Assembly: GCA_022578965.1 (NCBI GenBank)
Contig: MU400550.1
Location: 1-64,000, forward strand
Direction: 5' to 3'
Length of the DNA stretch: 64,000 bases
Source of the DNA: Xylaria sp. FL1777
Taxonomy: Eukaryota; Ascomycota; Sordariomycetes; Xylariales; Xylariaceae
Made by a program: the position numbers and the translations under genes. The notes below the pieces were generated by a model. It saw only the letters and a program-made list of their open reading frames with translations, had not been told where the DNA came from and did not search any database. Below are positions 25,093 to 37,288 of the stretch, piece after piece (the first letter of the stretch is position 1; every line of letters starts with the position of its first letter).

Positions 25093-25713
25093 GTCAATTG
25101 CTGCTCAGCCTCCGCCGAACATGGAACGTTGGTGTCGAAGGCGGTAACTGAATCTATCGTAGAGCCCGGTTGTTCATCGACCCCATTACTTGGCCATTCA
25201 GAGGACGCCTCCCCAATTGAAAAATTAACACCAAGTTTCTGAAGAATTTTAAACAGAACTTATCTTTTAACTTATGTACGTTGCCAGTGAGTGAATGCCC
25301 CGTCAAGGCCTGCAGGACTTAGAGATCCCTTCGCCCCTGTGAGTCTGGGATTTCAGTCGTGATTGGTCAAACATGATATGCGCCTTGTGTTGCCTTATGA
25401 ACGCATGTTTAATGAATATAGGTGCCTATTATAGCCTGCAGCTAGATCCTTGCATCCGGTCTTTGGTTGGTACTGCAGGTACCGTTGCAGTGCGTCAAGG
25501 TTGATCGGGCGACGGTCCGCAAATACTTTCCAAATCTACCTAATTGAAAAGTAAATCCGAGTCTATTTGTCTAGCCCGAAAGCTAAGAGAACATCTATCT
25601 CTGCTCCATTAACAATAACAACCCCCTCACCAAAATGGAGGACAGCATGATCTCGCAGAATCGTTTTAACAAGTACACGTATCGGCCTATCACCGCGTAC
25701 CAGATATGGATCA
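25093..25713. other. Region upstream of the CorA-like gene
   Basis: On the minus strand a frame is open from about 25235 down past the CorA-like start, following a possible CTTCAG acceptor. It could be an unmodelled 5' exon. No promoter motif is convincing. Nothing else was recognised. Confidence 0.4.
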
Positions 25714-26087
25714 TTAAGATTCGATCTTCTGAGAATAATGAAATATCACTTCATCTGTACCAAAACGAGAGTAAGTGTTTTTGAGCTCTAGGATTCTAGG
25801 TCTTACCAAGCTACGAGGTCAAACTTACGGCGAATTGCATCCGTACGTTTCTCCCGCCACGTCTGAGATCCGAGCTTTATATTCTGCGAAGAAGCGAAGC
25901 GACCGAACTTATCATCAAAGTCTGCGGCGTCATTCGGCTCAAAGTTCGGGACTTGAGAGAAGTAGGATTGCGATGAGTCGAAAGCCTCGACTTTGATTTG
26001 CGGCTTCCTTTCTCTTCTTTCCTTGACTTTGTTCACGGAAATTTCGGCCTGTTGAGTTCGCTCACCCTGGAGAGTTTGACGATTCAA
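25714..26087 (-). CDS. Fungal protein C-terminal module, partial model
   Basis: Two exons on minus, 26087-25829 and 25754-25714, joined across a 74-bp intron (GTAAGT donor, GTACAG acceptor). The joined end reads REKRTDAIR-HEVIFHYSQKIES. The pattern YFSQVPNFEPN-x6-F-x4-RFA...W-x6-R-x3-IR-E-x3-HY resembles a short C-terminal region found in many uncharacterised fungal proteins with an FxxFPxF...EFxRLAxxxxW...EF..HY signature. No ATG is in frame in the first exon (an in-frame stop lies just upstream of 26087), so at least one 5' exon is missing from the model or lost. Function is unknown. It may be a truncated gene. Confidence 0.45.
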
Positions 26088-29000
26088 TCGTTACCACATT
26101 TCATCACAAGCCCTTCGTAGGTGATGAAGACAGTGAAGCTAACTGCCCTACGCGGCTCTCTCGTACGCATGAGGCCCCGACGAATCACTCGAACTTGAAC
26201 AGTGACCCGAAGTACTTAAAATACCAAGATAAATCAAGGCTCATGTGTACTTGTATGGCCGGGCGAAGAGGAAAACAACAACACTGAAGCATTGCGACTT
26301 CTGAGCTGGATTGGCGAATATATCAATGTCGACTTCATTCGCCTCCTTCTGAACTTTTTATCATATTTTGATAGAGTCAAGAACTTTGGGATGGGGGGTA
26401 TATATAATACGCGTCGTCGCACGAAGACCCCCAAATACCTCCGTTATGCTGGGTCTCGTTATAGACGCATGATGTCTTTGTTCAAGAGCTGTATCTTAAC
26501 AGACATCACCCGTGCTACTTTTGCGGATATAGCACAATATATCTCGTGTAATAAAAACCAGCATGTTTCTATTGGAATTTGAGTGAAATTCATGAGTAAT
26601 GAGCTTACTAGCTGGATCTCACTTGCACACTACATGATGCCCACGAATTCATCTTCATGTCTTAGTTACCACCAACAGAGTTGGAAAATGTTGATCGGAA
26701 TAAGATCCACATGTTGGGACAGTCGTTTCACTTCTGGCAACTAGAATATTGGCGGAATGAATTGTTTTATGCGAAAAAAATACGAATCGTATAGGTGTGT
26801 TTCAAGGACCATAAGAGAAAGGACTTCAAAAGTTAGACCTTTAATTTGTTAGCGTTATACATTGCTAAGTCGTATTATAAGTCTAGGGGGATATGAGAGT
26901 ATAACAAGGGCTGGTATCAGGGCTTAGAACTGAGTTGTTGGCTCTCTATTCTGCATACAATAATCTGTTATGGCTGCAAAAGTCCATGCTTCTTATCAGG
27001 GTTGTTGCCGAGCATAGTGGCTGTCCTTGAGTCTATATACAATTGGTTCGGGGCTTCCTAACCTCCGGGGTCCACCAATATGTCTTAGATTAGCGAGGGC
27101 TGGATAGCTTCACTTCTAGATACGCGAGACAGTCTCAATAGGCCCAATATAGCATAGTACGGTCTAGGTGTCTCGCCGAACTACGCGTCTGGAGATAGCA
27201 CAAGGTGTTCAGCACGTTCAGCGCGTGTAACACACTCATGTTCACTCCAGAGACTAACCCCCCTAAATGAGCTTCTTATCATAGTTTTCGTCGTAATGTT
27301 GGGGTGTTGATAGTTCCTATATTTCTAATTTGTGACCAGTCAGATGTGTGGTTTATTAGATTAAGTTTCTAACATGCTTAACTTGCTGTTAACGGCACAT
27401 GTTCTCTCCAACGCATTCTAGGACGCCAGTCTCCGTTTTTCTTTCTCTATTGCTCCCGACTACAGACTAGTCATAATTATCCAACATGTCTTCAAATATA
27501 AATCTGTGACTACTATCTTAGTCTAGATACATGTGTAAAAATACAACCCGTGTTTTGCCTAACACAAGAGTATAAGAAGTAATAGCTTATAAAAGTTAGA
27601 AAATCTTTCTCCCCTCGAACAAGGAGAGGTTAGCTAGGCCTCCAAGCACTTGTTTGTCAGGGGCTAGGTCGCAGGAGACTATAAGGGGCTTTAAATGTGG
27701 GGAGGCAGTCTAGTATTTTCTATAATATATGCGTAAAGCCTGGTTTTCTTCCAATACTTCTTGGGGAGACTCAGGAATCAATAATATTGAGCCCTTACCC
27801 ATAACCACAACTACACCCTAGCAGCTACCTATGTCACCTGACCCCACACATACAGATATATAAGGTCCTATACACAGTAATTACAGTGCTAATGGACCAT
27901 CCATTCTACAACTCAGTACAACCACTAAGTTATTTCTGCCCAGACGCTATATACATCTTACATTATAGCTTAATGATGTCATAGCATTACTAATAGCATA
28001 CTATTTCTAAGAATAGGTCGTGTCAGAGACAATGTTACACGGTCAATAGTCAAACTTGTTAGATAGGCGTCAAGACTCGGCAGAGTGATCCTAATCCTCC
28101 CACATATTCAAGGGGGTTCTCAGCCTATACAGAGAATTGGATCTTAGTATTCTTATTTCTCTATTAGTGCTAACTTCTATAGTCTAGGCCTTTGTAAACC
28201 CCTATCTATTGCTATACTAGCCACGAAAACATTCACTACTTTCAAAATATTTAGAATCGTGATTTGAGGCACGTTGAGCTAGATAAATTCATCGTTAATT
28301 TTCCCCATCAGCATAATATTTATGGAACCGTGGCAAGCAAATCCTACCGTTTCTTCAATATATGTACTACATAGTTACATGTATTATGGTTAAGGGATTT
28401 TCTGAATGCTTATTTTTATTAAGGCAAGTGGTTGCATCAATTAGATACACTTAGGTAGTAAGAAATTAATCAACTTTTATTGATTGGCTAGCAAGACTTC
28501 ACAATTTGAAATCGAGATATCTATAAATATAAACTACCTCTGTACTACACGTACATTAACAATTACACTATTAGCGGACGAATCATCGCTAGCAACCAAG
28601 AGAATTACTAGCAGCTAAAATGGTTACTAGTATCGTTTATTGTGCGGGTTGACCACGGCGATAGCCTAAATAGGGAATTATAAGGCAATACTTCCGGCAG
28701 CATTTCTTCTCTGGGTAGATGCCCATCTCCTAAAAATTAGAATATTACGATAGCCCAGGACACCCCTCCCTTAACTAGATATCTAATGATCTGTCTAATT
28801 AATCCAGCTGTCACTTGGGTTCTAAATTGCACGGGTAATTGTTAATAGGTCAATTCTAGGACTGAGATGGTTACATTCTAGTCTAGATGCCACGTTTTGC
28901 CAAGGGGTATCCCTCACTGTTGGGAGGTAGACTAATGTACGGATCATGGGGTTCACCTGTTTCTTTTTTGGGTCTCAGTCAGGTACTCTTGGTATGACAT

Positions 29001-30159
29001 AACTTATATCACCTATGTACAGTCCCTTGTAGTCTTACCGTACGCAGTATACCTTAAAGAGCCAACATTAAATGCCGGTCATTGGAGAAGCCGCAAAGTC
29101 TCCCAGAAACGCATTTATACTGGTACCCCCGGCCGATTGTACATGTAAGTCGGGGATAGGAGACGCGCGTAGTTGGGACGGCCTTCACGAAGGCTGCAGC
29201 AAACTGGGTACGCTACTTTGTGTACATTTACGTCGGTACCTCGCTTACATTGTTTTTTAAATCTGACTGGCACCGACATTGCCCGTCTACCTACTTATGC
29301 AGTCTAGAGACGACTTCGTGGAAATGGAAATACAGATAAATTAGGAACCATCGAATCTCGCTCGTCATGTATGCAACTCTGTATGCACACCATTTTAATA
29401 GGCGTATACCAGTACCTACATTGTAGTAGATGTACCGGTATACTAGTATAGGTATGCCATAGATAATGTGTCTACTGTACCTAGGTCGGTGATAAAGATC
29501 ATAGGACTACCTACCTACCTAACCTAGATAAGACTTAGTAGCATGTACCAGGGTTAGGTACCTACCTAGGTAGGTGAGTAAGCTGAGCAATGTTGTATTA
29601 CTCACAGTGCACAGCCTACCAGACCCTCTGGAATAGTGGAATGCCAGAATATGATTAGGCGCTCGATGCTTGGCGTTGGTGTACCTCCCTGTTTACCGTT
29701 GTGCTGCAGTGTACATTCGGGTGACATACGGTAGCGTCAGGGCCCCTCCCCCTTACTTCCAGTAGAGCATCCGTACCTACCTGGGTCAAGTAAAGTGCCT
29801 AGGTATGTAGGGTAGGCATGGTAGGCATGGTACCTAGGCATGTTAGTTACTACGCTACCCCTTCTTCGACCTGGCGTTCGGCAAGTTCCACCTCCAAGTC
29901 TCCCAAATTGATGATGGGTCAGATTCTTGAGGTTCTGTCGTCCAATGTCCAGCTCATTCCAGCCCACCGTGCCGTGTAGTGCGCATCGTTAGTTCCAGAG
30001 TTGTGTCTTAGGTTTTCATGTCCACCGTCGCGCAATAAACGCCCAAAAGCAAAAGACACACAGCGAGACCGAAACAGAGAGAGCCGGGACAGAGCCCCGA
30101 CCACCCGTGCCGCCGCGCGCTACGACAACGGCCTCACCACCCAGCTTTGCGGCGCCGCC
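26088..30159. other. Gene-poor region with transposon-like debris
   Basis: Only short overlapping open frames occur, none recognisable. A copia-type PBS-like motif lies at 26912-26923. The stretch 26.6-28.6 kb looks like degraded repeat DNA but yields no readable protein relic. From 29.4 to 29.9 kb the DNA is full of TACCTA/TAGGTA motifs. The last few hundred bases are presumably the promoter and leader of the transcription factor gene, including a 6-codon upstream ORF at 30018-30038. Confidence 0.5.
26912..26923 (+). other. Copia-type primer-binding-site-like motif
   Basis: TGGTATCAGGGC differs by one base from TGGTATCAGAGC, the sequence complementary to initiator tRNA-Met that many Ty1/copia elements use as primer-binding site. 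A TATAACAA sequence just upstream could be an LTR end. No second LTR or pol relic was found, so this is suggestive only. Confidence 0.3.
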
Positions 30160-33100
30160 ATGCCTCCAGGCCGTCCACCGAAACGGCCTGGTGAGGCGGA
30201 TATCGCCGCCCTCGACGGTTTGGGCGCTCCATCGTCGACCGCACCAAAATGCAAACTCCCGCGGTTGGACCGAGGCGAGCGATCCGGTCGCGCCGACTTC
30301 TCAAGCGTCGTGAAGAGCAAGCTCCAATCCTACACTCGCACCGGACAGGCCTGCGACCGCTGCAAGGTGTGTGTGTTTTTGTGTGCGTGCGTGCGTGCGT
30401 GCGTGTGTGTGTGTGCTTACATAGGCGACTCGCGTCTATGTTGGCATGTTGGCGTGTTCGCCCGGTAGTCCTGTCGTCCTGTCTTCCTGTCGTCCCGTTG
30501 TTCTGTCCGCGTGCCTGTGTGTCTGCGTTGTCTGCGTGTCTTTGAATAGGCGCATGCATTCGTTGATCGTAGTCACCAATCCCATGCCATGGCTGGGGGA
30601 CACCATCGGTGGGCGCGAAGTTGGTGTTGCACAGCTGTGGTTTGGCGCCGTCTCTTCAGCATCTGTCCAGTGGCCATGCGCGTGCAAGTGCACTATGTTT
30701 CGGTTTGCTGCACATCTCCCCTCGTTTGTCTCGTCTTGCCTCGTCCTGACTGTCTCGTGTGCCTTCCTTGAGAGTTAGGAGGCTTGCTCAGTGTAATCCT
30801 ATTGCCCACTTAGCTACTTGTTATATCTGACGCAGACGCTCTTAGGTTCGCAAGATACGATGCGATGCCCTCCCCGAAGGTTGTTCCCATTGCATCAACC
30901 AAAACCTCGAATGTTACGTGACCGACCGAGTTTCCGGCCGAACAGAACGGAGAGGATATATGCAGGAGCTTGAGCGCGAAAAGACAGATATGATAAACCA
31001 CATACGAGATTTGGAAAGGAAGCTCCAGAAAAATGGTATAGACGTGAAACCATGGCATTCGTCCTCATTTCCTGCCGATATGGCCCCGAATAGCCGTGCC
31101 GAGAGCGACGACAACGATACGTCCCATTCAACACCCACACCCCAGCCTCAGGCAGATACAGCTACGAAGGAGCCATGGTCTCAACCCGGTGCGCCCACTT
31201 GGTCCAAGGATCGGCCAGCAGTAATGTCCATGGCCGCCACCTCTCATAGCTCTATTCGTTCGCGGCCTGCCGACGCTCATCTGGGTGTTGGCATTGATCA
31301 AGCCCCCTTGAGCTCTATCAAGGGTACCTCCTTGTCAATCCTTGGAAGCACCATCGATATCGGATCGTTAGACGCTCCAGATATGGACGAACCCCCTCCG
31401 TCTGCACAAGGTTCTTCGCTATACAATAAATCCGTCCAAGCCCTGCAGCAGTCTATCATGAATATAAACCAACCTCTTGTTGTGAAATTGCCGCCTAGGC
31501 AAGATGCTTTCACATATGCCGAATGGTATTTCGTGATGATTCATCCTTTTCACCCGGTGCTCCATAAACCTAGCTTCATGGCACTTGTAAGTTAAATTTT
31601 TAGATTCTCATCCCAGAACCTAAAAAACTAACGCTGCCTAGCTAGGACAACATTACGATAATCCTAACCACACCCTGAGTGCTGCAGAGGAAGTTGTGAT
31701 TCACATGGTATTCGCCGCTATCTATCTCCAGTATGGCATTAGGAGTCGAGAACAACAAGCGGATCAAAGAGCCCATCTAAATGATCTGTCTAATAAGCAT
31801 TATCATTACGGTCTGAGCAAATTTTTCTACTTGGTCACCTCTCGGTCCCTGACAAGCCTGCAAGCACTGTCTATGTTAGTCACCCATACAATGCGTTTTC
31901 CAAAACCCGATTCCAGCAGTATTCTGGCATCTTATGCGGTAAACTTGGCGATAGAGATGGGTTACCATCGAATTTGGAAAAAGCCTGGCGAGGGCACTAA
32001 TCTCGAGAATGAGCTCCGAAAACGCGTTTGGTGGGTTATCCTATCCACTGCCGTGGTGCTTAATGGCCGGATGGGGAGGCCAATGCCAATCCGACTGGAA
32101 GATATGGACGTTGAATTTCCCCAACTAATTCCCGACGAGCAATTGACTGAAAATGGCGTGGACACATCAATACCTGGTCGATGTGATTACGAGATAGGTG
32201 TTGCGTCTTCGAGGATGAGCACATTGTATCTCGAGATGTTTGCCGACATCTACTGCGCGAAGAAAGACCCGAAGAGATATCTCGCTATTGTTGAGGGTCT
32301 GGAAAAGCAGCTCCAGTCCTGGCGCGAACATCTTCCAGAAGGACTGAGGATAGACGATACACAGTCTCATGAGAAGGAAACAAGGATGTCCGCCATATAC
32401 GCAGACGTGTCAGCGCTGGAATTTCTCTTGTGTCTAAGGCATCCTTCAGTTGCTGCTACGGATGATCCAGAGGTCTTGGCTACCAACACTAGAATATGTG
32501 AAGAGACTGCTAAGGCCATGCTTCGGCATGCACGCAAACTATATCAGTTGAAATGCCTTGATACAACATGGTACTGCAATGCAGTATATGTCGCAGCCAT
32601 ATTTTCTGATTTGGTAGCACATTGGGAACGAAGACATGAAATAACAGCTGCCGAGGTGCAGAATCTTCGTGAGGATATGAAAGCATGGCTAACTATCCTT
32701 GCCGAGACTGGTACTTTGATGGGTGAGTTTATTGCTACCACCGGCGGTACATGTTACTAAACGTTTCACTAGGTTCTGGTACTCGCCTTCGTGATGCGGT
32801 CTGTTCAATAATCGATCGCACCATAGCCTGGATAGAACGAGACCGTTTTCAGAACACCACAAATGGGTCTCTAGCATTACCACACGCTTCTCAAGACACA
32901 ATTAAACAAGAATCTCATTCACCTTCTTACACCAACATGACGATAAATTCGAATTCAAGTTCAAATCTAAACCACACTCCTGAACGATTAAACGGTCCAA
33001 AGGAACATGCCATTCCTGCAACTAGCACTAATTATTACGCCGAGACGACTACATCTAACTCTAATACTTACCAACCCCTTAACTATGCCAATACACCTAC

Positions 33101-33623
33101 GCATGCAGCTAACGGTATTACTTATGGCCCTAGCAATTCTTATATGTACCCTCAAACAGCAGGGCCAGTGACTACTGCTCAAGCGCAAGCTCAAGCGCAT
33201 GCAGAAGCACAAGTTCGAGCACAGGCCCAGGCTCAAGCACATGCTCAAGCTCAGGCGCAGGCACATGCACAGGCTCAACACTCACAAGTGCACGTTCCTG
33301 ACCACAACCCACTGGCTACCTTTGCGTCACAGGCAGCACAAATAACACAACCTGATATCATGTGGCGCCCACAGTCTTCTGGAGGGAATACGTGGCATGA
33401 TTGGACTGCTGCTGTTGTTGACAACCAAGACCACTATAGTGCGAACGCTTTAATGTCGCTTGGGGGTACAAATAACCACAGGCCATCTGGCAGTATCCTC
33501 GATGGCAGTGGTGCTAATGGCATGAACGTGGGAAGCATGAGCATGAGCAATCCAGCATTGACCTCCTCGGCCCAGATGCAATGGCCTCTCTTGTTGTTTA
33601 CAGACGGAGTTGGGGGCGTATAA
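30160..33623 (+). CDS. Zn2Cys6 (GAL4-type) transcription factor
   Basis: Exons 30160-30366, 30846-31586, 31642-32722, 32773-33623; 959 aa. The zinc cluster C65-x2-C68-x6-C75-x6-C82-x2-C85-x6-C92 is perfect and is split after CDRCK by a 479-bp first intron, a common position in such genes. A linker and coiled stretch follow (ELEREKTDMINHIRDLERKL, at about 110-130). The fungal transcription factor middle domain begins around WYFVMIHPFHPVLHKPSF and includes SILASYAVNLAIEMGYHR and ENELRKRVWWVILS. The C-terminal third is low-complexity, with an Ala-Gln/Ala-His repeat encoded at about 33178-33280. It should act as a nuclear DNA-binding regulator; its target is unknown. The first intron is unusually long and GT-repeat-rich. 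A 6-codon upstream ORF lies at 30018-30038. I do not recognise it as a named regulator. Confidence 0.9.
30367..30416 (+). repeat. GT/GTGC microsatellite in intron 1
   Basis: Alternating GTGTGT and GCGTGCGTGCGT units start at the 5' splice site of the transcription factor's first intron. Several overlapping GT donors are possible here, but only the one at 30367 keeps the zinc cluster in frame. Confidence 0.8.
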
Positions 33624-36058
33624 ACAGCGATGTTATATCCCCGATTGTGTCTTTTTTTTTCCTTTTGCACGAAACTTGTGTCTTTCGATATTGAATGAGT
33701 AGCATGGCGTTTTGGCTCATGAAGGAGGCACTATTATCGCAGGAGTTATTGCTCGAAGTCGATTTTGGACTCGAATATTAGCCTATTCTCCTCGATATTG
33801 AGATCTTTTGCCCTTTTTTTGTTTCTCTTTGTCGTTGATATACCTGTGGTGGCTATCTATCTTTTGTGACGTTTTACGACGAAAATTATACATATGAAGA
33901 CTGCATTGTGAGAGGCGTGTATTGGGGATAGGTTTATAAAAGAGTACAATAGAATGCAGCAAGATTCTAAAATCCGTGAACAGACACAAGTGAGCGTTCA
34001 GCTGCTCATTGGCGGGAACTCAACTTGGCTTTTTTTCTATTGGTGACACGCCGGAAACCAGAATGGCAATGGCTACCGAGAGCGAATCGCAAACTTCACG
34101 GCCCTGACTGTGGCTCTTGAGATCGACCGCTCCCTCTATCTATCTTGCGAGATCCTGCCTTCTTGAGATCATCCTAGATGGGATTTGAGGTTATGACACT
34201 CACATGCCAGACTCGACGTCACCCCAAGACGAGTTGCACAACTGTCCTTGGAGCTTGTAGCGTGTCCTAAGTCGGCGATATAAACCGGGGGAAAACTTAC
34301 GTACATCGCACGAGAGTGTGGTAAGACGGGGGGGTTTGTTGCATCTTCACGTTCGTGAGAACGGCCGATCTGATGGATGGATGGACGGACGGCCGTTTTT
34401 GCGCCGTTTGTTTGTCTGCTTCTTGTTGTTGTGGTTGCTGGTTTGTGAGATTCCTCCCGTGTCGCACGCATGTGCGCCTTCGGGCTTGTTTTTTTTTTCC
34501 GTTTTTCTCGAAGCTCGCAGACGTGGCATAGCGTAACGTAACGAGTGACTCGTCGTCGTCGTCCAATATTTCGTCTGGCGACATCGGACGTCGTGCGCGC
34601 GGCTTCTAGCACTGCTTCTATCGCTGTTTGTGATGCATTTGACAGATAAGATATATAGATAGATAGATGCTTTGGTTATACATTGACAGACAGCTCGCGC
34701 GTCGATCCTTTGTGTGTGTGCTTGTGCGTGTGATGCCTACTGTGGTTTCTTCTGTCTGGTGTTTGGATGCTTGCCGGTGATAGAGCAGGAAGGATAACTC
34801 TGCGGACACTGCATACTACCTAGTTGGCAGACTCATATCTCTTGTCTACTCTATACCGAATTAAGGTATGGAGTCTCGTTAAAAGCGCATTCTGGCCCTG
34901 TTTTGGCCCATTTACTCTCATACTTCTATGATACCACACTGGTTGCTGAGCTCGGCTAGATATTCATGTCACGGCAACTATAGTTAGTTGCCCGGTTGTG
35001 TTTCGTAGTCCGTTTCTAGCTCCGTAACACGATCGATTTGTGTTCGCTCGCTGTAATACCCGACTGCCGGCGGAGGAACCGTCGCCTCGGATGGTCGGGT
35101 TTGAGGTCCTGTCTTTTTTCGTGGTAGGTGAGTTGTTCTATGTGAATAAGTTGTTTACGTACATGATAACGAGGGATATCGTTGACTGGTTATCGAATCT
35201 GCGAAAGCGCCCTGTTCTGTAGCCTCTTTCAAGGCTGGTCTGGGAACGAAGTTGTTCCGACGTAGTGTGGTTTTCACAGAACCTAGTGATAGAGACAACG
35301 GGCCGTTTTCCTCTTATCTTTCGTCACCGTCGATGAATTGCTGTGTTATCCCGGTCATTTGAATTCGGTCCTTATATATTTATCTGCAACGGGATCAGGA
35401 GAGGGTTGGACGACTATGCTTAAAGGGATACATAGCTGCCAGTAGTACATTTAGGAAAGCTGTGTTGTTTACTAACCGCCTTCTTTTAAACTACCCAAGC
35501 ACTGAGTCTACCTTGACTAGCTATGATGAAGGAAACTGTGATAGAATGTTCTACGCAATGCGCCTCTTCTGTCATGTCATGTAAAGGGAAAACAGATCTT
35601 ACTTCTAATTGAACTCCCAGCTCAAAAATTAGCAACAACCTCCCGGGCCATGAAGTAGTTTACAAGCCCAATTCGGTATTCGGAGTGATGCGGCTATGAA
35701 TAAACGACGGTTTCTTGGGGACGGCGGTCCACGGAATTGTCAGCGCGATACACACGATATACACGTGGGGTAGGATGGCGAGTCAGGCTTTAGATTGCTA
35801 GCCACAGAACCTGGGTACGTTGAACGAGGCTATGTGGAACACCGCGAAGACTTGGAAACCTTCTACGCGAGGGGTGGGAGTGTTTATTTTCAGCCATGAT
35901 CAGGTTCACGATTGGTCATGTGGTAACAGACGAGATATGATTCTTAGAACATTACACATTACACAGCGCAAGACTAATACTAGCGATGACATAGTGTTGA
36001 ACTGGCACTTGGAAGGTATCGATCTCGAGAATCTAGCTTAACAATACGTGAAGAGAAA
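33624..36058. other. Intergenic, no gene seen
   Basis: Short overlapping frames occur on both strands (the longest, about 147 codons, at 34169-34612 on minus) with low-complexity composition and no domain. Small microsatellites occur: GGAT/GGAC units at about 34371-34393 and TAGA units at about 34655-34668. Confidence 0.6.
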
Positions 36059-36059
36059 A

Positions 36060-36069
36060 TATATAAAAG
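36060..36069 (+). promoter_or_regulatory. TATA box of the small secreted protein gene
   Basis: TATATAAAAG lies about 215 bp upstream of the ATG at 36276. It is followed by a C/T-rich leader, as is common in highly expressed fungal genes. Confidence 0.6.
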
Positions 36070-36275
36070 GACAGCCCGACAGCCCTCATGCTCACCATCC
36101 ACTGCTTCAGCCCAGTTCAAGTTCTTCCACTGCGCACCGAATAAGACAGCCACATCGTTTCCGTCCAACAACCCTATTCCGGCAAAGCTTGATCCAGCTA
36201 CTACTCTTTCATCATCTCAACGAACCACCGCAATAAAACTCTACTCCAAGAAAATCAGGGGAACCAGACATCACA

Positions 36276-36635
36276 ATGCACTCCAGCATGATCTTCAGCT
36301 TCTTCCTCGCCGCTCTCGTAGCCGCAGCCCCATCACCCAACGGCCAGGGCAACAACGTCGACGCCTATAAGCGCGAACTCGTGACGTTCGTCATGACGGA
36401 GCCGGATTGTGCGGCCATCAAGGACTACTGCACGCACTGCAATGGGTTCGTGTCTACTCCGTTGCTTATTCCTCCCTCCATCCCCACTAACCCCCGAGAG
36501 GGAACGTAAATATAAGGAATACGGTTTTGTTTGAGTAAGATTAACTGACTGCTTAACTACGGGTCTAGTGATTTCAACTGCGAGACGGACCCGCGATGCG
36601 AATGGTGCTATACCAACAAGCAGTTTGGCAACTGA
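36276..36635 (+). CDS. Small secreted cysteine-rich protein
   Basis: Two exons, 36276-36445 and 36569-36635, joined across a 123-bp intron (GTTCGT donor, TCTAG acceptor); 78 aa. Residues 1-18 (MHSSMIFSFFLAALVAAA) form a clear signal peptide. A Lys-Arg pair (AYKRE) follows at about residue 32 and could be a Kex2 site. The mature part has seven cysteines in the pattern C-x6-C-x2-C-x5-C-x5-C-x2-C, plus possibly more with closer reading (EPDCAAIKDYCTHCNG then DFNCETDPRCEWCYTN). The second exon carries the last three. Size, secretion signal and cysteine content fit an apoplastic effector or antimicrobial-type protein, but no family was recognised. It stands alone between the transcription factor and TIM50, with its own TATA box and C/T-rich leader. 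The splice choice is supported by the frame and by the cysteine-rich continuation. Confidence 0.75.
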
Positions 36636-37288
36636 AATGGGAAAGATTATTAGTTTCTAGGTGAAGCTAGTTACGCCTGTCTTTTGGTTATTTTGGATTC
36701 CATATTCAACCTGCTGCTAAGAACTGCTCGCAGCAAAGGGAGAGAGGGACAGAGGAGAGAGATATCGCTATACTTGCGGTCTGATTGGGCTCACGCACGC
36801 AGTCAGTCGCGAAGCTTCAATCGATTACCCGATGAAGTGAATCATTCGTTTTTATATTATTTATGTGGTTCAGGATGAATCTTTTATGGTACAAGGTTCT
36901 GTGTTCTGCTTCGGAGCTTAGCTTATACGACGCGAACAAAGGCTGCGTTTAGGATTCATAGCCCACTTCCACTCCTTCATATCGCTCCCTCTTAATATAC
37001 AGACATTACCTAATACACACTGAGAGGCACTCCTCTTTTATATAATTGGCCCAGCCTCGTGAAACCCATATGCAGAGAACCAATCTTACCGGATTCCCCC
37101 CCAACCAACGTAGATAGACAGATACGTGATGCGCCCTATAGAGTAGAGTTAGGAAGGTATAAACCCTCAGTAGGCGAGTTATGACCACACCCATGACCGA
37201 CGCTGACTAGGTAGTCTCTGAAGCAGAAAAAAATTACCCCCTGCAGTATCTGTACAAACTTCTTCATTAAAAACCCCGACGCTTCATT
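36636..37288. other. 3' region between two convergent genes
   Basis: It separates the convergent small secreted protein gene and TIM50. Only short open frames without similarity to known proteins are present. Confidence 0.6.

Noticed and set aside
34169..34612. 147-codon open frame on minus
   Set aside because: Low-complexity, overlapped by other frames, no domain and no splice-linked continuation.
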